64,000 nucleotides of DNA from Marinomonas aquiplantarum (GTDB taxonomy: Bacteria; Pseudomonadota; Gammaproteobacteria; Pseudomonadales; Marinomonadaceae): NCBI RefSeq assembly GCF_003314975.1, contig NZ_QNRF01000001.1, forward strand, positions 248,001 through 312,000, written 5' to 3'. Positions 42,843 through 53,407 of the stretch are shown piece by piece. Under the pieces are notes generated by a model. It made no database searches, was not told the origin of the DNA, and worked only from the letters and a program-made list of their open reading frames with translations. A program made the translations under genes and the position numbers. Each line of letters starts with the position of its first letter. The stretch's first letter is position 1.

Positions 42843-44327
42843 ATGACCAGCAAGTCTGTTAAGCAAGGTGAGTTTTATGAGTTAGAGGTCGATAGCGACC
42901 TGCAAAATAGCACAGCCTATAATGACGACCTTGCTCCGACTAAGATCAAGGATCGCACATGGAGTAAATGGAACATCGCCGCCCTTTGGGTCGGGATGTC
43001 CATTTGTGTACCAACTTACACCCTAGGTGGCGTACTGACCGCTTACTTCGGGTTATCTGTTACGGAAGCCCTGTTCACCATTTTGATTGCAAATATTATC
43101 TTGCTGGTGCCACTCACCTTGAATGCCTACCCTGGTACCAAGTTTGGCATTCCCTTCCCTGTCTTATTACGCTCTTCCTTTGGCATGGTGGGGTCCAATA
43201 TCCCCTGCTTGATTCGTGCCGTAGTTGCCTGTGGTTGGTTTGGTATTCAAACTATGTTTGGTGGCTTAGCCATTCACTTATTCCTGTCAGCCATTTCAGA
43301 TGGTTGGGCTAGCTTAGGTGGCGTTGGCGAAGTCATTGGTTTCTTTGTCTTCTGGGCACTGAATATGTATGTGGTCATCAAGGGCGCAGAATCCATCAAA
43401 TGGCTGGAAACATTGGCCGCTCCTTTGCTTCTTATAGTAGGTATTGGCTTAATGGTTTGGGCTGGCGGTAAAGTATCCTTTACGGAAATTTTAGCCACAC
43501 CTGCTAACCGTCCAGAAGACGCTGGCTTTATGGGCTACTTTTTAGGTGGTTTGACCGCGATGGTTGGTTTTTGGGCGACACTGTCACTCAATATTCCTGA
43601 CTTCAGTCGTTATGCCAAAACACAGAAAGACCAAGTGATTGGTCAAATTATTGGCCTGCCGGTCACTATGTTTTTCTTTGCTGCATTAGGTGTCGTACTA
43701 ACGGCCGCTTCTAGTACGTTAGTCGGGGAAACCATTTCCGATCCGATTTCATTAATTGGTAAAATTGACAGCCCTGTTTGGGTTGCGGTGGCTATGGTGT
43801 TGATTGTGATTGCGACTCTATCAACCAACACAGCGGCCAACGTGGTATCGCCAACCAATGACTTCCAGAACATTGCACCGAAACTCATCAACCATACTCG
43901 CGGAGCTTTATTAACGGGGTTTATTGGCATTTTATTGATGGGCTGGGAACTGCTCAAAAAAATGGGCATGTTGGAATCGGATGTCAGTGTTGAAAGCATG
44001 TACTCTAACTGGCTATTAGGCTACTCCAGCTTACTTGGCCCTATTGCAGGCATTATGATTGTCGATTACTTCTTAATCAAACGTCAGCATTTGGATCTGG
44101 TTGCCTTGTATACTCCAAGTAGTTTATATCCAGCCTTCAATAACGCCGGACTTATCGCTTTTGCGATTCCTGTCTTAATCACCCTCATCGCTTTGAATGT
44201 ACCGTCATTAGGCTGGTTCTATAACTATGGCTGGTTTACCGGTGCTTTCACGGGGGCTTTGCTGTACTTCATCTTAGCAAACCTACAAAGCGCTTCAGCA
44301 AACCAAACCGATGCTGTGGCTTCATAA
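42843..44327 (+). CDS. NCS1-family nucleobase/hydantoin permease
   Basis: A 494-residue carrier of the nucleobase-cation-symport-1 family (cytosine, uracil, allantoin, hydantoin) with about 12 membrane segments. Family features are WNIAALWVGMSICVPTYTLGG, FPVLLRSSFGMVGSNIP, LSLNIPDFSRYA and the NVVSPTNDFQNIAP stretch. ATG 42843 is preferred over GTG 42834 because AGAGG lies 8 bases ahead of it. Placed between amidohydrolase and dihydropyrimidinase it probably imports a pyrimidine base such as uracil or thymine. Confidence 0.9.
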   Translation: MTSKSVKQGEFYELEVDSDLQNSTAYNDDLAPTKIKDRTWSKWNIAALWVGMSICVPTYTLGGVLTAYFGLSVTEALFTILIANIILLVPLTLNAYPGTKFGIPFPVLLRSSFGMVGSNIPCLIRAVVACGWFGIQTMFGGLAIHLFLSAISDGWASLGGVGEVIGFFVFWALNMYVVIKGAESIKWLETLAAPLLLIVGIGLMVWAGGKVSFTEILATPANRPEDAGFMGYFLGGLTAMVGFWATLSLNIPDFSRYAKTQKDQVIGQIIGLPVTMFFFAALGVVLTAASSTLVGETISDPISLIGKIDSPVWVAVAMVLIVIATLSTNTAANVVSPTNDFQNIAPKLINHTRGALLTGFIGILLMGWELLKKMGMLESDVSVESMYSNWLLGYSSLLGPIAGIMIVDYFLIKRQHLDLVALYTPSSLYPAFNNAGLIAFAIPVLITLIALNVPSLGWFYNYGWFTGAFTGALLYFILANLQSASANQTDAVAS

Positions 44328-44340
44328 GAAGCTAATTTAA

Positions 44341-45930
<1,590 letters not shown>

Positions 45931-45964
45931 TTCATCATAATTTAACGCAAAAAGTACGACTCAC

Positions 45965-45998
45965 AAAAAAGCGATGTGATCACTCACATCGCTTTTTT
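45965..45998. terminator. Bidirectional terminator between dihydropyrimidinase and pgpA
   Basis: The perfect 15-bp stem AAAAAAGCGATGTGA / TCACATCGCTTTTTT with a TCAC loop lies 34 bases after the dihydropyrimidinase stop and 31 bases from the pgpA stop. The A and T runs serve both strands. Confidence 0.93.
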
Positions 45999-46029
45999 GA
46001 TGATCTAATTTAGGCTCCAAGGAAGCGTA

Positions 46030-46521
46030 TTAGAAACGTTCTATAACAAAATGCACAATGGCTTGCAGCACCACAAAAGACATGACGCCAGCGAGAATAT
46101 CGTCAAGCATAATGCCAAAGCCGCCATGAATGTTTTTATCGACCCATGAAATCGGCCAAGGCTTTAAAATGTCAAACAGACGAAACAAAATAAACCCTAA
46201 TACAAGATAAAGCCAACCTGCTGGAGCCATCCACATGGTGATCCAGAAACCAACGAATTCATCCCACACAATACCTGCATGGTCATGCACTCCCATGTCT
46301 TTCGACGTCTTGCCACACAGATAAATCCCCAGCAGCGAGGTAAGCACTAATACCACCAAGTATTCCATATTGGACAAGTCTTGTAGGAACCAAATAAATA
46401 GCGGCACCGCCGCCAAGGTACCAAACGTGCCAGGGGCTTTTGGTGCCGCACCAGAACCAAGACCAAACGCCAGAAAATGAATCGGATTTCGCCATACAGA
46501 GGCGGGGGCAGAATTTGCCAT
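46030..46521 (-). CDS. pgpA: Phosphatidylglycerophosphatase A
   Basis: PgpA removes phosphate from phosphatidylglycerophosphate in the inner membrane. The 163-residue protein has GLGSGAAPKAPGTFGTLAAVP, the IVWDEFVGFWI acidic motif and LFDILKPWPISWVD, all conserved in the family, with several membrane segments. It follows thiL after 39 bases on the same strand, the usual gammaproteobacterial thiL-pgpA pair. Confidence 0.94.
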   Translation of the reverse strand: MANSAPASVWRNPIHFLAFGLGSGAAPKAPGTFGTLAAVPLFIWFLQDLSNMEYLVVLVLTSLLGIYLCGKTSKDMGVHDHAGIVWDEFVGFWITMWMAPAGWLYLVLGFILFRLFDILKPWPISWVDKNIHGGFGIMLDDILAGVMSFVVLQAIVHFVIERF

Positions 46522-46560
46522 AACGCGGAAACCTTCTAAAAAATTAAATGTATTGTACTG

Positions 46561-47511
46561 CTAAAAATGTTGCCAGCCAGACACATCACCATCATACCCT
46601 TGAATGGTGAAACCTGACGTTGTAACTTCGCCAACTTTGATACAAGGCAACCCTAGAGTTTGAGTAATCAAAGCAATTTCGGCCGCTTGAGAAGGCTCTG
46701 CGGTAAAGCACAGTTCGTAATCGTCGCCACCGGTTAACGCCAAATTCAATGCTTGCTCTGGTTGCCACTGCCTCAACTCATAAGAAATCGGTATGCGGCT
46801 GGCATCCAAGTTTGCTCCCACCTTTGACGCCGTTAAAATATGCTGAATATCTTGCGCTAAACCATCCGAAATATCCATCATGGCATTCACCACTCGCTTC
46901 AACGCCATACCAGCGATTAAACGCGGTGACGGCCGCCAAAAGCGTTCATAGAAATAATCAAAACGTTCACTGGAAACCTGTGTTTGGCCGGTCACAATCG
47001 CCACAGCCGCTGCGGCATCTCCCAAGCAACCGGTGACATAAATGTCATCTCCCACTTGCGCGTTAGCACGACAAGGGGTTTGATCGTGCTCGACATAACC
47101 ATGAACTTGCAAGCTGATGGTTAAAGGGCCTTTTGTGGTATCCCCGCCAACCAAAATCAAGCCTATCGGCTCCGCCAATTCGGCCATACCTTGCGCTAAC
47201 CCTGCAAGCCATTGTGGATCTGAGTGAGGTAACGTCAAAGCTAGAGTAAAGAAGGCCGGTTTTGCGCCCATTGCCGCTAAATCGCTGACACAGGTTGCCA
47301 CCGCCCGATAACCAATATCGACAGGATCGGCATCATAGGGAAAATGACGACCTTCAACCAAGGTATCCATTGAAAACACCAAACTTTGACCTGTGGGCAC
47401 TTGCACCTGAGCACAGTCATCACCAATGCCCAGTAAAAGATCGTCACGACCTCGAATACTAGCCATTTCAGAAGCCTGAAAGATGCTTTTTATCAACTCA
47501 AATTCTTTCAA
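46561..47511 (-). CDS. thiL: Thiamine-monophosphate kinase
   Basis: ThiL phosphorylates thiamine monophosphate to thiamine pyrophosphate. The 316-residue protein has GIGDDCAQV near residue 29, the SMDTLVEGRHF metal site, VSDLAAMGAKP, ILVGGDTTKGP and MDISDGLAQDI, all ATP/metal-binding elements of the PurM-like fold. The nusB that normally precedes thiL is displaced here by two extra genes (48-49.4 kb). Confidence 0.95.
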   Translation of the reverse strand: MKEFELIKSIFQASEMASIRGRDDLLLGIGDDCAQVQVPTGQSLVFSMDTLVEGRHFPYDADPVDIGYRAVATCVSDLAAMGAKPAFFTLALTLPHSDPQWLAGLAQGMAELAEPIGLILVGGDTTKGPLTISLQVHGYVEHDQTPCRANAQVGDDIYVTGCLGDAAAAVAIVTGQTQVSSERFDYFYERFWRPSPRLIAGMALKRVVNAMMDISDGLAQDIQHILTASKVGANLDASRIPISYELRQWQPEQALNLALTGGDDYELCFTAEPSQAAEIALITQTLGLPCIKVGEVTTSGFTIQGYDGDVSGWQHF

Positions 47512-47641
47512 CAGAATGTCCTTTTATTCCCCAGCCAAGCCCATCAACGAGGGGTTGAGGAAAATCAATTTACTCAATAAGAGGATACCGTATTGTCAGT
47601 AAGATGTCAGAAGCAAAATGGTGAGGCTAGACCAAGCGTGC

Positions 47642-47684
47642 AAAAATAAACAAGGCCGATCGCTTATCGCTGATCAGCCTTGTT
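47642..47684 (-). terminator. Terminator after the DUF6172-like gene
   Basis: On the minus strand AACAAGGC...GATC pairs with GATC...GCCTTGTT (arms about 47649-47663 and 47669-47684, with a mismatch) and is followed by TTTATTTTTG. It lies 31 bases after the stop at 47716. Confidence 0.65.
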
Positions 47685-47715
47685 AACCGCCAATGATAGG
47701 TTCTCTGCCGCGAGA

Positions 47716-48012
47716 TTAATCTTCTTTCGGGCGCTTCATTCTTGTCTTAGGCGTTGGCACCACTTCAAGATAAAAAGACTTCCAGTGCTGACTTTGTGCA
47801 GAACTGATATTGACGTTGATATCGCCTTCATGAATGTCGCGAGCCTTGCTTTCAACTTGCCCAAACTTACAATTAAATCCCCAAAAGTCAGCCCCTTCTG
47901 GTAAAGCTCTAGCACGCTCTTGCTTAATGTATTTCTTTACTTCGTTTTTAGCGGCTTCGATCACGCGCTGATATGAAAGCTTGGGGTGGGAGAGAACAAA
48001 CGTCTTTTTCAT
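47716..48012 (-). CDS. Conserved small protein, DUF6172-like
   Basis: A 98-residue basic protein: MKKTFVLSHPKLSYQRVIEAAK, then KKYIKQERARALPEGADFWGF and a C-terminal half of beta-strand character ending PKTRMKRPKED. I believe it belongs to the uncharacterised proteobacterial family DUF6172, from the KxLPEGxDFWxFxCxFG pattern, but cannot confirm. It is soluble, with no signal peptide. It stands between the MFS gene and thiL with hairpins on both sides, so it is likely its own unit. Confidence 0.75.
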   Translation of the reverse strand: MKKTFVLSHPKLSYQRVIEAAKNEVKKYIKQERARALPEGADFWGFNCKFGQVESKARDIHEGDINVNISSAQSQHWKSFYLEVVPTPKTRMKRPKED

Positions 48013-48034
48013 TTTAATCCTAAAATTATTGAAT

Positions 48035-48056
48035 AAGGCTGCGTTCTAGCAGCCTT
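48035..48056. other. Hairpin upstream of the DUF6172-like gene
   Basis: AAGGCTGC (48035-48042) and GCAGCCTT (48049-48056) form a perfect 8-bp stem with a 6-base loop. On the minus strand it is followed by AT-rich sequence with TTTT; it may weakly end the MFS transcript. Confidence 0.4.
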
Positions 48057-48167
48057 GATGTGCCTATGATAACGGGTTAGTCATCAACCAGCCATCGATA
48101 TGAAGAAGCAAAGCCTGTTTTAATCGTCATGCGTCTTCAATTCGGCTAGAAAAGCATTCTAATTCAC

Positions 48168-49436
48168 TCAAGGCGTGTCGGTAGCTTCTCGCTCTGCTTC
48201 GGCATGTTCGGCCGCCCACTCACCTGCCGCCTCTACCGCCACCACTGAAGACGTCGGCACAACCCCAAGGTAACTTTCCGTTTCCTCTGTCGGAACGACC
48301 ACAGGGTTTTGTGTCATACAATAAACGGCATAAAACGCAATCACGATAAAAATAGCACTCAGCACCAACCAGAATGCGAACGGCCCCAACCATTGCATAA
48401 CCCACCCTGTCACCAGTGGTCCTGTGATTGCCCCCAACCCAAAGGTAAACACCAGTCCACCCGAGGCCGCTGGCATATCACTGGCGGAAAGAGAGTCATT
48501 GGTATAAGCCAAAAACAAAGCATACAGTGGTGTGGTAACACCACCAGCAAAGAAAGCCGCTGCCATTAAAGACCATATTCCGTCATGCGCTACCCAGCCA
48601 ACAGCACAAGACAAACCACCAATAAAGGCCGCACTAAAAATCAATTTACGTCGATCCATGCGATCAGACAGCCAACCGATGGGATATTGCAGTATCAATG
48701 CCCCCGCAAACAGTGTCGCAATAAACAAAGCAATACTGTTCGCAGTTAACCCAATCTGACTACCAAACACCGCGCCCATACCAGCTTGCGTAGCATACGC
48801 ACTGCCTAATAAGAAGATGCCAACCGTTCCTAAAGGGGAACGTTTAAACAAAAAGCTTAATGCCATCGGGCGTGCCACATCCACCGCGGGAACAGAAGCC
48901 ACAGACAAAAGAATAGGCGCAAATGAAATAGAAACTAGGATCGACGCACAAATAAACAGTACAGAGGTCGCTGCATCACCCAGTGTTAACATGCCCTGAG
49001 CACCAATAATGCCAAGCGTCTGGGCAATCATGTAAGCCGATAACACCTTACCCCGAGTCTCATTGGTAGCGGCATCGTTTAACCAGCTCTCCGCCACCAC
49101 ATAAATACCCGACATACAAAAGCCAACCAGTAAGCGCAACACTGTCCAAGCCCAAGGCTCCGTCAGTAAAGGAAAAGCAATAAGACCAGCGGAAATAAAA
49201 CTGCCCAGTGCGGCAAAGACACGAACATGGCCCACTCGACGAATCAATAAAGGGGTAAATCTAGCACCAGATAAGAAACCGACAAAATAACTGGAAGTAA
49301 TGACCGCTAGTTCCGCTGACGAAAAACCTTCAATCCCGCCGCGCAAACCAATTAGCGTAAAATGCATACCATTACCCAGCATGATCAAAACAATACCGAG
49401 TAACAATGCCCACACTCTTAGCAATACATTGACCAT
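48168..49436 (-). CDS. Major facilitator superfamily transporter, YcaD-like
   Basis: A 422-residue, 12-segment MFS protein. The N-terminal half has GFLSGARFTPLLIRRVGHVRVFAALG, an MFS motif A variant, and AESWLNDAATNETRGKVLSAY; the second half repeats it as GWLSDRMDRRKL. The pattern is that of the YcaD/UMF-type transporters, whose substrates are unknown. The cytoplasmic tail is acidic (AEHAEAEREATDTP). It interrupts the usual nusB-thiL adjacency. Substrate cannot be inferred from context. Confidence 0.85.
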   Translation of the reverse strand: MVNVLLRVWALLLGIVLIMLGNGMHFTLIGLRGGIEGFSSAELAVITSSYFVGFLSGARFTPLLIRRVGHVRVFAALGSFISAGLIAFPLLTEPWAWTVLRLLVGFCMSGIYVVAESWLNDAATNETRGKVLSAYMIAQTLGIIGAQGMLTLGDAATSVLFICASILVSISFAPILLSVASVPAVDVARPMALSFLFKRSPLGTVGIFLLGSAYATQAGMGAVFGSQIGLTANSIALFIATLFAGALILQYPIGWLSDRMDRRKLIFSAAFIGGLSCAVGWVAHDGIWSLMAAAFFAGGVTTPLYALFLAYTNDSLSASDMPAASGGLVFTFGLGAITGPLVTGWVMQWLGPFAFWLVLSAIFIVIAFYAVYCMTQNPVVVPTEETESYLGVVPTSSVVAVEAAGEWAAEHAEAEREATDTP

Positions 49437-49792
49437 AAAACACCCTCATATGAACGATTGAGACGCGGTTGGTGCCATTAAATTTACTTATATTAAGCAA
49501 AGCGCTCTAAGAAAGGTGTGAATAAGTTCACTGGCTTCCTTAATTATTGGATGCCGTTAAACTGCCGACAGTCTCGCTAATGTATAGTGATACGCCCTCT
49601 CATTTCACCACTAACTGCGTCATCTTTATGCCTACAAACGGCAGTGTATTTTCGACATAAAAAAAAGCCCCCGTATTATTGCAGTTAGGCAATAATACGG
49701 GGGCTTTCATATAATCTCTTTCGTGCTTTCGTTTGCTATGACATCGGGGTTAAAACAAATAACCTGACAGATGTCTGAACAACGTTATTTGC
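49437..49792. other. Intergenic gap between the MFS gene and nusB
   Basis: Apart from the nusB terminator (49657-49707) and the presumed minus-strand promoter of the MFS gene, I see no gene or repeat here. Confidence 0.5.
49657..49707 (-). terminator. Strong terminator after nusB
   Basis: A perfect 19-bp stem with arms 49664-49682 and 49689-49707 (AAAGCCCCCGTATTATTGC and its complement) and a 6-base loop. On the minus strand it runs into eight T, so it ends the nrdR-ribD-nusB transcript. It lies 86 bases after the nusB stop. Confidence 0.93.
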
Positions 49793-50293
49793 TTAGCGAT
49801 TACGACGTGCAGCAATCTCTTCACGGCGCACACGTTGCGCTAACTTGTCCAAAATACCATTCACATATTTATGACTTTCTGTGGCGCCAAAGCCTTTTGC
49901 CAATTCAACGCTTTCGTTGATCGCCACTCGATATGGGACATCTAAACGCTCAGACAACTCAAAAGCACCAATTCGCAATACAGCGAGTTCAATTGGATCA
50001 AGTTCAGCGAATGGACGATCTAATAGCTCTTCAAACAGGCTATCCAGTTTCTTAGCACCAGACGTGACGCCTTGTAACACTTCACGGAAGTACGCTTTAT
50101 CGCAAGCCCCCATGTCTTGGTCCATCACAAACTGGGTTTCAATTTCACTTACCGCAGTGTGATTCATCTGCCATTGGTAGACAGCTTGCAATGCCAAACG
50201 ACGCGACGCACTGCGCATTTGTGAGCGTGAAGGTTTTTTGTCCTTACGCTGCGGTGCTGGGTTTTGTTCGTTTGTAGTTTCCACTTCGCTCAT
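49793..50293 (-). CDS. nusB: Transcription antitermination factor NusB
   Basis: NusB, with NusE (S10), binds boxA RNA for rRNA antitermination. The 166-residue protein has an extra basic N-terminal tail (RKDKKPSRSQMRSASRR), then the all-helical domain with RLALQAVYQWQMN, ELDPIELAVLRIGAFEL and AINESVELAKGFGATESHKYVNGILDK. In most gammaproteobacteria ribH precedes nusB; here ribD does, after a 239-base gap without a gene. Confidence 0.95.
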   Translation of the reverse strand: MSEVETTNEQNPAPQRKDKKPSRSQMRSASRRLALQAVYQWQMNHTAVSEIETQFVMDQDMGACDKAYFREVLQGVTSGAKKLDSLFEELLDRPFAELDPIELAVLRIGAFELSERLDVPYRVAINESVELAKGFGATESHKYVNGILDKLAQRVRREEIAARRNR

Positions 50294-50532
50294 TTTTTGC
50301 CTCAGTTATCCAGACTACACGACCTTTTGAGTATGTGTGTTCAGCCTGTTTTGTTGTGCTCTAAGCCACGATGGCCAAGAGCACGAGAATACGCTTTATC
50401 TTGGCGGGCGATTATAGCAACATTTACGCTAGGTTTCTCGGCAAACTTATCGAAATTTCACCAAGTTTTTAAGGTTTTTCTGCTTTCCTAAAAAAAGCGA
50501 GTGAAAGCAATGACTCAGTGATCTCTAGTCAC

Positions 50533-51678
50533 TCATTCCAGCTCGTCTTCTGACTCATCAAGATAAACCGGTTGATACACCAAGCGTAGATCTTGTCCTA
50601 CCTGACGCACAGATTTTAACTGCAAATCTACCGCATCGGCCATCACCTCAATAGGTAGCTGGAATAAGGCACGAGCGCTGGAACCCAATAATTTCGGTGC
50701 CATATAGACAATGATTTCATCGATCAAACCAGCTTGCAAAAAGCCGCCCGCCAACTCAGCCCCCGTTTCCAACAGAGCTTCATTAATGCCCATGTCCGCC
50801 AGTTGTTCCATCGCATCAATCAGGTCCAAGCGGCCGTCTTCTCCAGGAGGCGAAAATTTCACCTGCACTCCTTTTTGCTGCAAGACCTCAAGGTGCTCAG
50901 CTTCCACTTCCTCTTCAATGGCAAACACGCACGCCTGTGAACTAGGATAAAGAATCTTGGCTTCTGGCACGATCGAAAGTGCCGTGTCCATAATGACACG
51001 CAAAGGTTGGCGAACTGTCTTAGCATCGACTTCCTGACCCTGTTCATTAATGCGCACTGTCATACTAGGGTTATCCGCTAATACCGAGCCAATGCCCGTC
51101 ACAATCGCATCACTTTGAGCTCGCCATTTCTGTACATCCAAGCGCGCATCGGGTCCTGTAATCCACTGACTTTCACCAGATTCCATCGCCGTTCGACCAT
51201 CTAAACTCATGGCTAACTTCACTCGAACAAAGGGTAAACCTTCGCGCATACGTTTATTGAAACCTGGGTTTAAAGCATCACATTCAGCTTCTAGAATGGG
51301 GCCAATAACTTCGATGCCAGCAGCTTTTAATTTCGCTAGACCATTACCTGCCACTTCTGGATTCGGGTCTTGCATACCGTACACAACACGCGCCACTCCC
51401 GCTTTAATCAGTGCGTCGGCACAAGGTGGTGTTTTGCCCTGATGGCTGCAAGGCTCTAAGGTGACATACGCGGTCGCACCACTCACATCTTGCTTGGCAT
51501 CCGCTAGAGCATTGACTTCAGCATGACCTTCGCCAGCTTTCACGTGGTAGCCTTGTCCAATCAATTCATCTTGTTTCACTAACACACAACCCACTCTTGG
51601 GTTTGGATGTGTGGTAAACAGGCCCTTTTGAGCGAGTTGCAGCGCTTTGGTCATCCAATATTCGTGGTTATGCATCAT
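50533..51678 (-). CDS. ribD: Bifunctional riboflavin biosynthesis deaminase/reductase RibD
   Basis: RibD deaminates the pyrimidine and reduces the ribosyl side chain to give 5-amino-6-ribitylaminouracil phosphate. The protein has 381 residues. The deaminase zinc motif is [10 protein letters not shown] and [14 protein letters not shown] (residues about 45-80); the reductase domain (about 150-370) has [14 protein letters not shown]. The start is the tandem ATG at 51678/51675 inside the end of nrdR; the frame is open 64 codons further but that part only mirrors nrdR. Dephosphorylated product is the precursor for CofH, so this gene serves both flavin and F420. ribE, ribBA and ribH, usual neighbours, are absent. 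Confidence 0.94.
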   Translation of the reverse strand: MMHNHEYWMTKALQLAQKGLFTTHPNPRVGCVLVKQDELIGQGYHVKAGEGHAEVNALADAKQDVSGATAYVTLEPCSHQGKTPPCADALIKAGVARVVYGMQDPNPEVAGNGLAKLKAAGIEVIGPILEAECDALNPGFNKRMREGLPFVRVKLAMSLDGRTAMESGESQWITGPDARLDVQKWRAQSDAIVTGIGSVLADNPSMTVRINEQGQEVDAKTVRQPLRVIMDTALSIVPEAKILYPSSQACVFAIEEEVEAEHLEVLQQKGVQVKFSPPGEDGRLDLIDAMEQLADMGINEALLETGAELAGGFLQAGLIDEIIVYMAPKLLGSSARALFQLPIEVMADAVDLQLKSVRQVGQDLRLVYQPVYLDESEDELE

Positions 51679-52165
51679 CTTTATCTTCTTCAATGGCGTT
51701 AGGCAATGCCACACTGTGGCTTTCAAGGCGATCAATGGCCTCACGGAATTCGCTGATGTCTTTAAAGCTTCGATACACGGAAGCAAAACGAACATAAGCA
51801 ACTTGATCAAGTCGCTGAAGCTCTTCCATAACCGCTTCCCCCGTCCAACGAGATGGTAATTCCCGCTCACCTGTGGCCTGCATTTTTTCTTTAATACGCG
51901 TGATCGCGGTTTCCACGGCTTCCATGCTCACGGGGCGTTTTTCAATGGCTTTGAGTATGCCATTACGTAATTTGTCATCGTCAAATGTCTCTCGACTGCC
52001 ATCGCTTTTGATCAATTTAGGCATTTGTAATTCAGCCACTTCAAAAGTGGTGAAGCGCTCCTGACAGTGAATGCAAGTGCGCCGACGTCGAACCTGTGCG
52101 CCTTCTGACACAAGTCGAGAATCCACTACTTTAGTATCTTGAGTTCCACAAAAAGGGCATCGCAT
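51668..52165 (-). CDS. nrdR: Transcriptional repressor NrdR
   Basis: NrdR represses ribonucleotide reductase genes in response to bound ATP/dATP. The 165-residue protein starts [17 protein letters not shown] and continues [17 protein letters not shown], a four-cysteine zinc ribbon, followed by the ATP-cone ([23 protein letters not shown]). It overlaps the start of ribD by 11 bases, the conserved nrdR-ribD arrangement. Confidence 0.96.
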   Translation of the reverse strand: MRCPFCGTQDTKVVDSRLVSEGAQVRRRRTCIHCQERFTTFEVAELQMPKLIKSDGSRETFDDDKLRNGILKAIEKRPVSMEAVETAITRIKEKMQATGERELPSRWTGEAVMEELQRLDQVAYVRFASVYRSFKDISEFREAIDRLESHSVALPNAIEEDKDDA

Positions 52166-52300
52166 AGTGCTTCCAATATCACAGGTTTGATGTAAGAATG
52201 TTTGGCTATTATTTCTGGCTCAGATGATACCAACCCCATTCTTAGATAGCCACTAAGCGCGCTGTTTGCTCGCCCAGTAAATACATTAATAAGGAATCTA

Positions 52301-53215
52301 ATGGCTTTTGCTGAATTATCCGGTCTGGTCGCTGCCTTATGCTGGACCTTATCCAGCTTGATGGCACCACGACTGATTCTGCGCTTTGGCACCATGCGCT
52401 TTAATACCTGTCGAATCACCATCGCCAGCAGCATTTTATTAATACTCTGTTTGGCAACTAATCGCTTTGACGACACACTTTGGCAACATGCTGAGCTTGT
52501 TATGCTATCTGGTGTATTGGGTATTTTCTTAGGCGATACCATGCTCTTCACCGCCGTTCATCGCCTTGGACCAAGACGAGCTGGTGTTTTATTCTCAATG
52601 AACGCGCCCATTTCCATTGTATTAGGCTGGCTCTTCCTCAACGAACATCTGTCTATTTTGCAATTATTTGCCTGTGGGTTGGTGTTAACCGGTGTCATCA
52701 TCGCCATCTTATTTGGCAAGCGCGATAATGCTCATGCTTGGGAACAAACCCGAGGCCATCTGGGATTTGGCATTACCATGGCACTTGGTGGTGCGCTTGG
52801 ACAAGCCAGTGGTGCTTTATTGAGTAAACCGGCTTTGCTCAGCGGGGCCGATCCGATTGCCGTCTCTGGCCTGCGGGTTACCACAGGGGCGATCGCCTTA
52901 ATTCTGGCATACAGTTTGTACTATCGTCACAAGCAACCAGTCGACGCCATCCCTTTTTCACAACTGACAAAACGAGACTTTATTGGCATCAGTGCACTGG
53001 CGACCATCGGCATGGTCATTGGCATGAGCGTGTTAGTGTGGGGGGTTGGTAATGCCAATGTGGGTATTGTCACAACCTTATCCGCAGTCGTGCCGGTGCT
53101 GATTCTTCCCGGCTTATGGATCACCACAGGACAACGGCCAGCATTTGGTGCTTGGTTGGGCGCCATTCTGGTGGTGATTGGCGCTGGCTTAATTATTCAA
53201 TTCAGTCAGTCATAG
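52301..53215 (+). CDS. EamA/DMT-superfamily transporter
   Basis: A 304-residue inner-membrane protein with about 10 hydrophobic segments arranged as two EamA repeats (residues about 5-137 and 155-300). The first repeat has GLVAALCWTLSSLMAPRLILRFG and ends LTGVIIAILFGKR; the second ends in GAGLIIQFSQS. Substrates of this family are varied (metabolite efflux or uptake) and cannot be told. It is divergent from nrdR and 192 bases ahead of ettA. Confidence 0.85.
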   Translation: MAFAELSGLVAALCWTLSSLMAPRLILRFGTMRFNTCRITIASSILLILCLATNRFDDTLWQHAELVMLSGVLGIFLGDTMLFTAVHRLGPRRAGVLFSMNAPISIVLGWLFLNEHLSILQLFACGLVLTGVIIAILFGKRDNAHAWEQTRGHLGFGITMALGGALGQASGALLSKPALLSGADPIAVSGLRVTTGAIALILAYSLYYRHKQPVDAIPFSQLTKRDFIGISALATIGMVIGMSVLVWGVGNANVGIVTTLSAVVPVLILPGLWITTGQRPAFGAWLGAILVVIGAGLIIQFSQS

Positions 53216-53407
53216 CCCTCACTTAAAATGAACGCCAGAAAATAATATGGAATTTGCGTTTCTTGTCTGTGGTTATATTTTGCCCCTTGTTCCCATGTGC
53301 TATTCTTAGCGCACTTATACATCAGCGTGCTATCCCATCATTAAGCCTATTTTCATTAATCATGGTAAGGCGCGTTTTATCAATCTCAGGAATAAGTTGG
53401 CTCTGTT

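Noticed and set aside
50294-50532. FMN riboswitch or missing rib gene between ribD and nusB
   Set aside because: I looked for the conserved RFN element segments and for any frame resembling RibE or RibH and found none.
51679-51870. 64-residue N-terminal extension of RibD
   Set aside because: It is entirely within nrdR in another frame, and RibD similarity starts at the tandem ATG overlapping the nrdR end.
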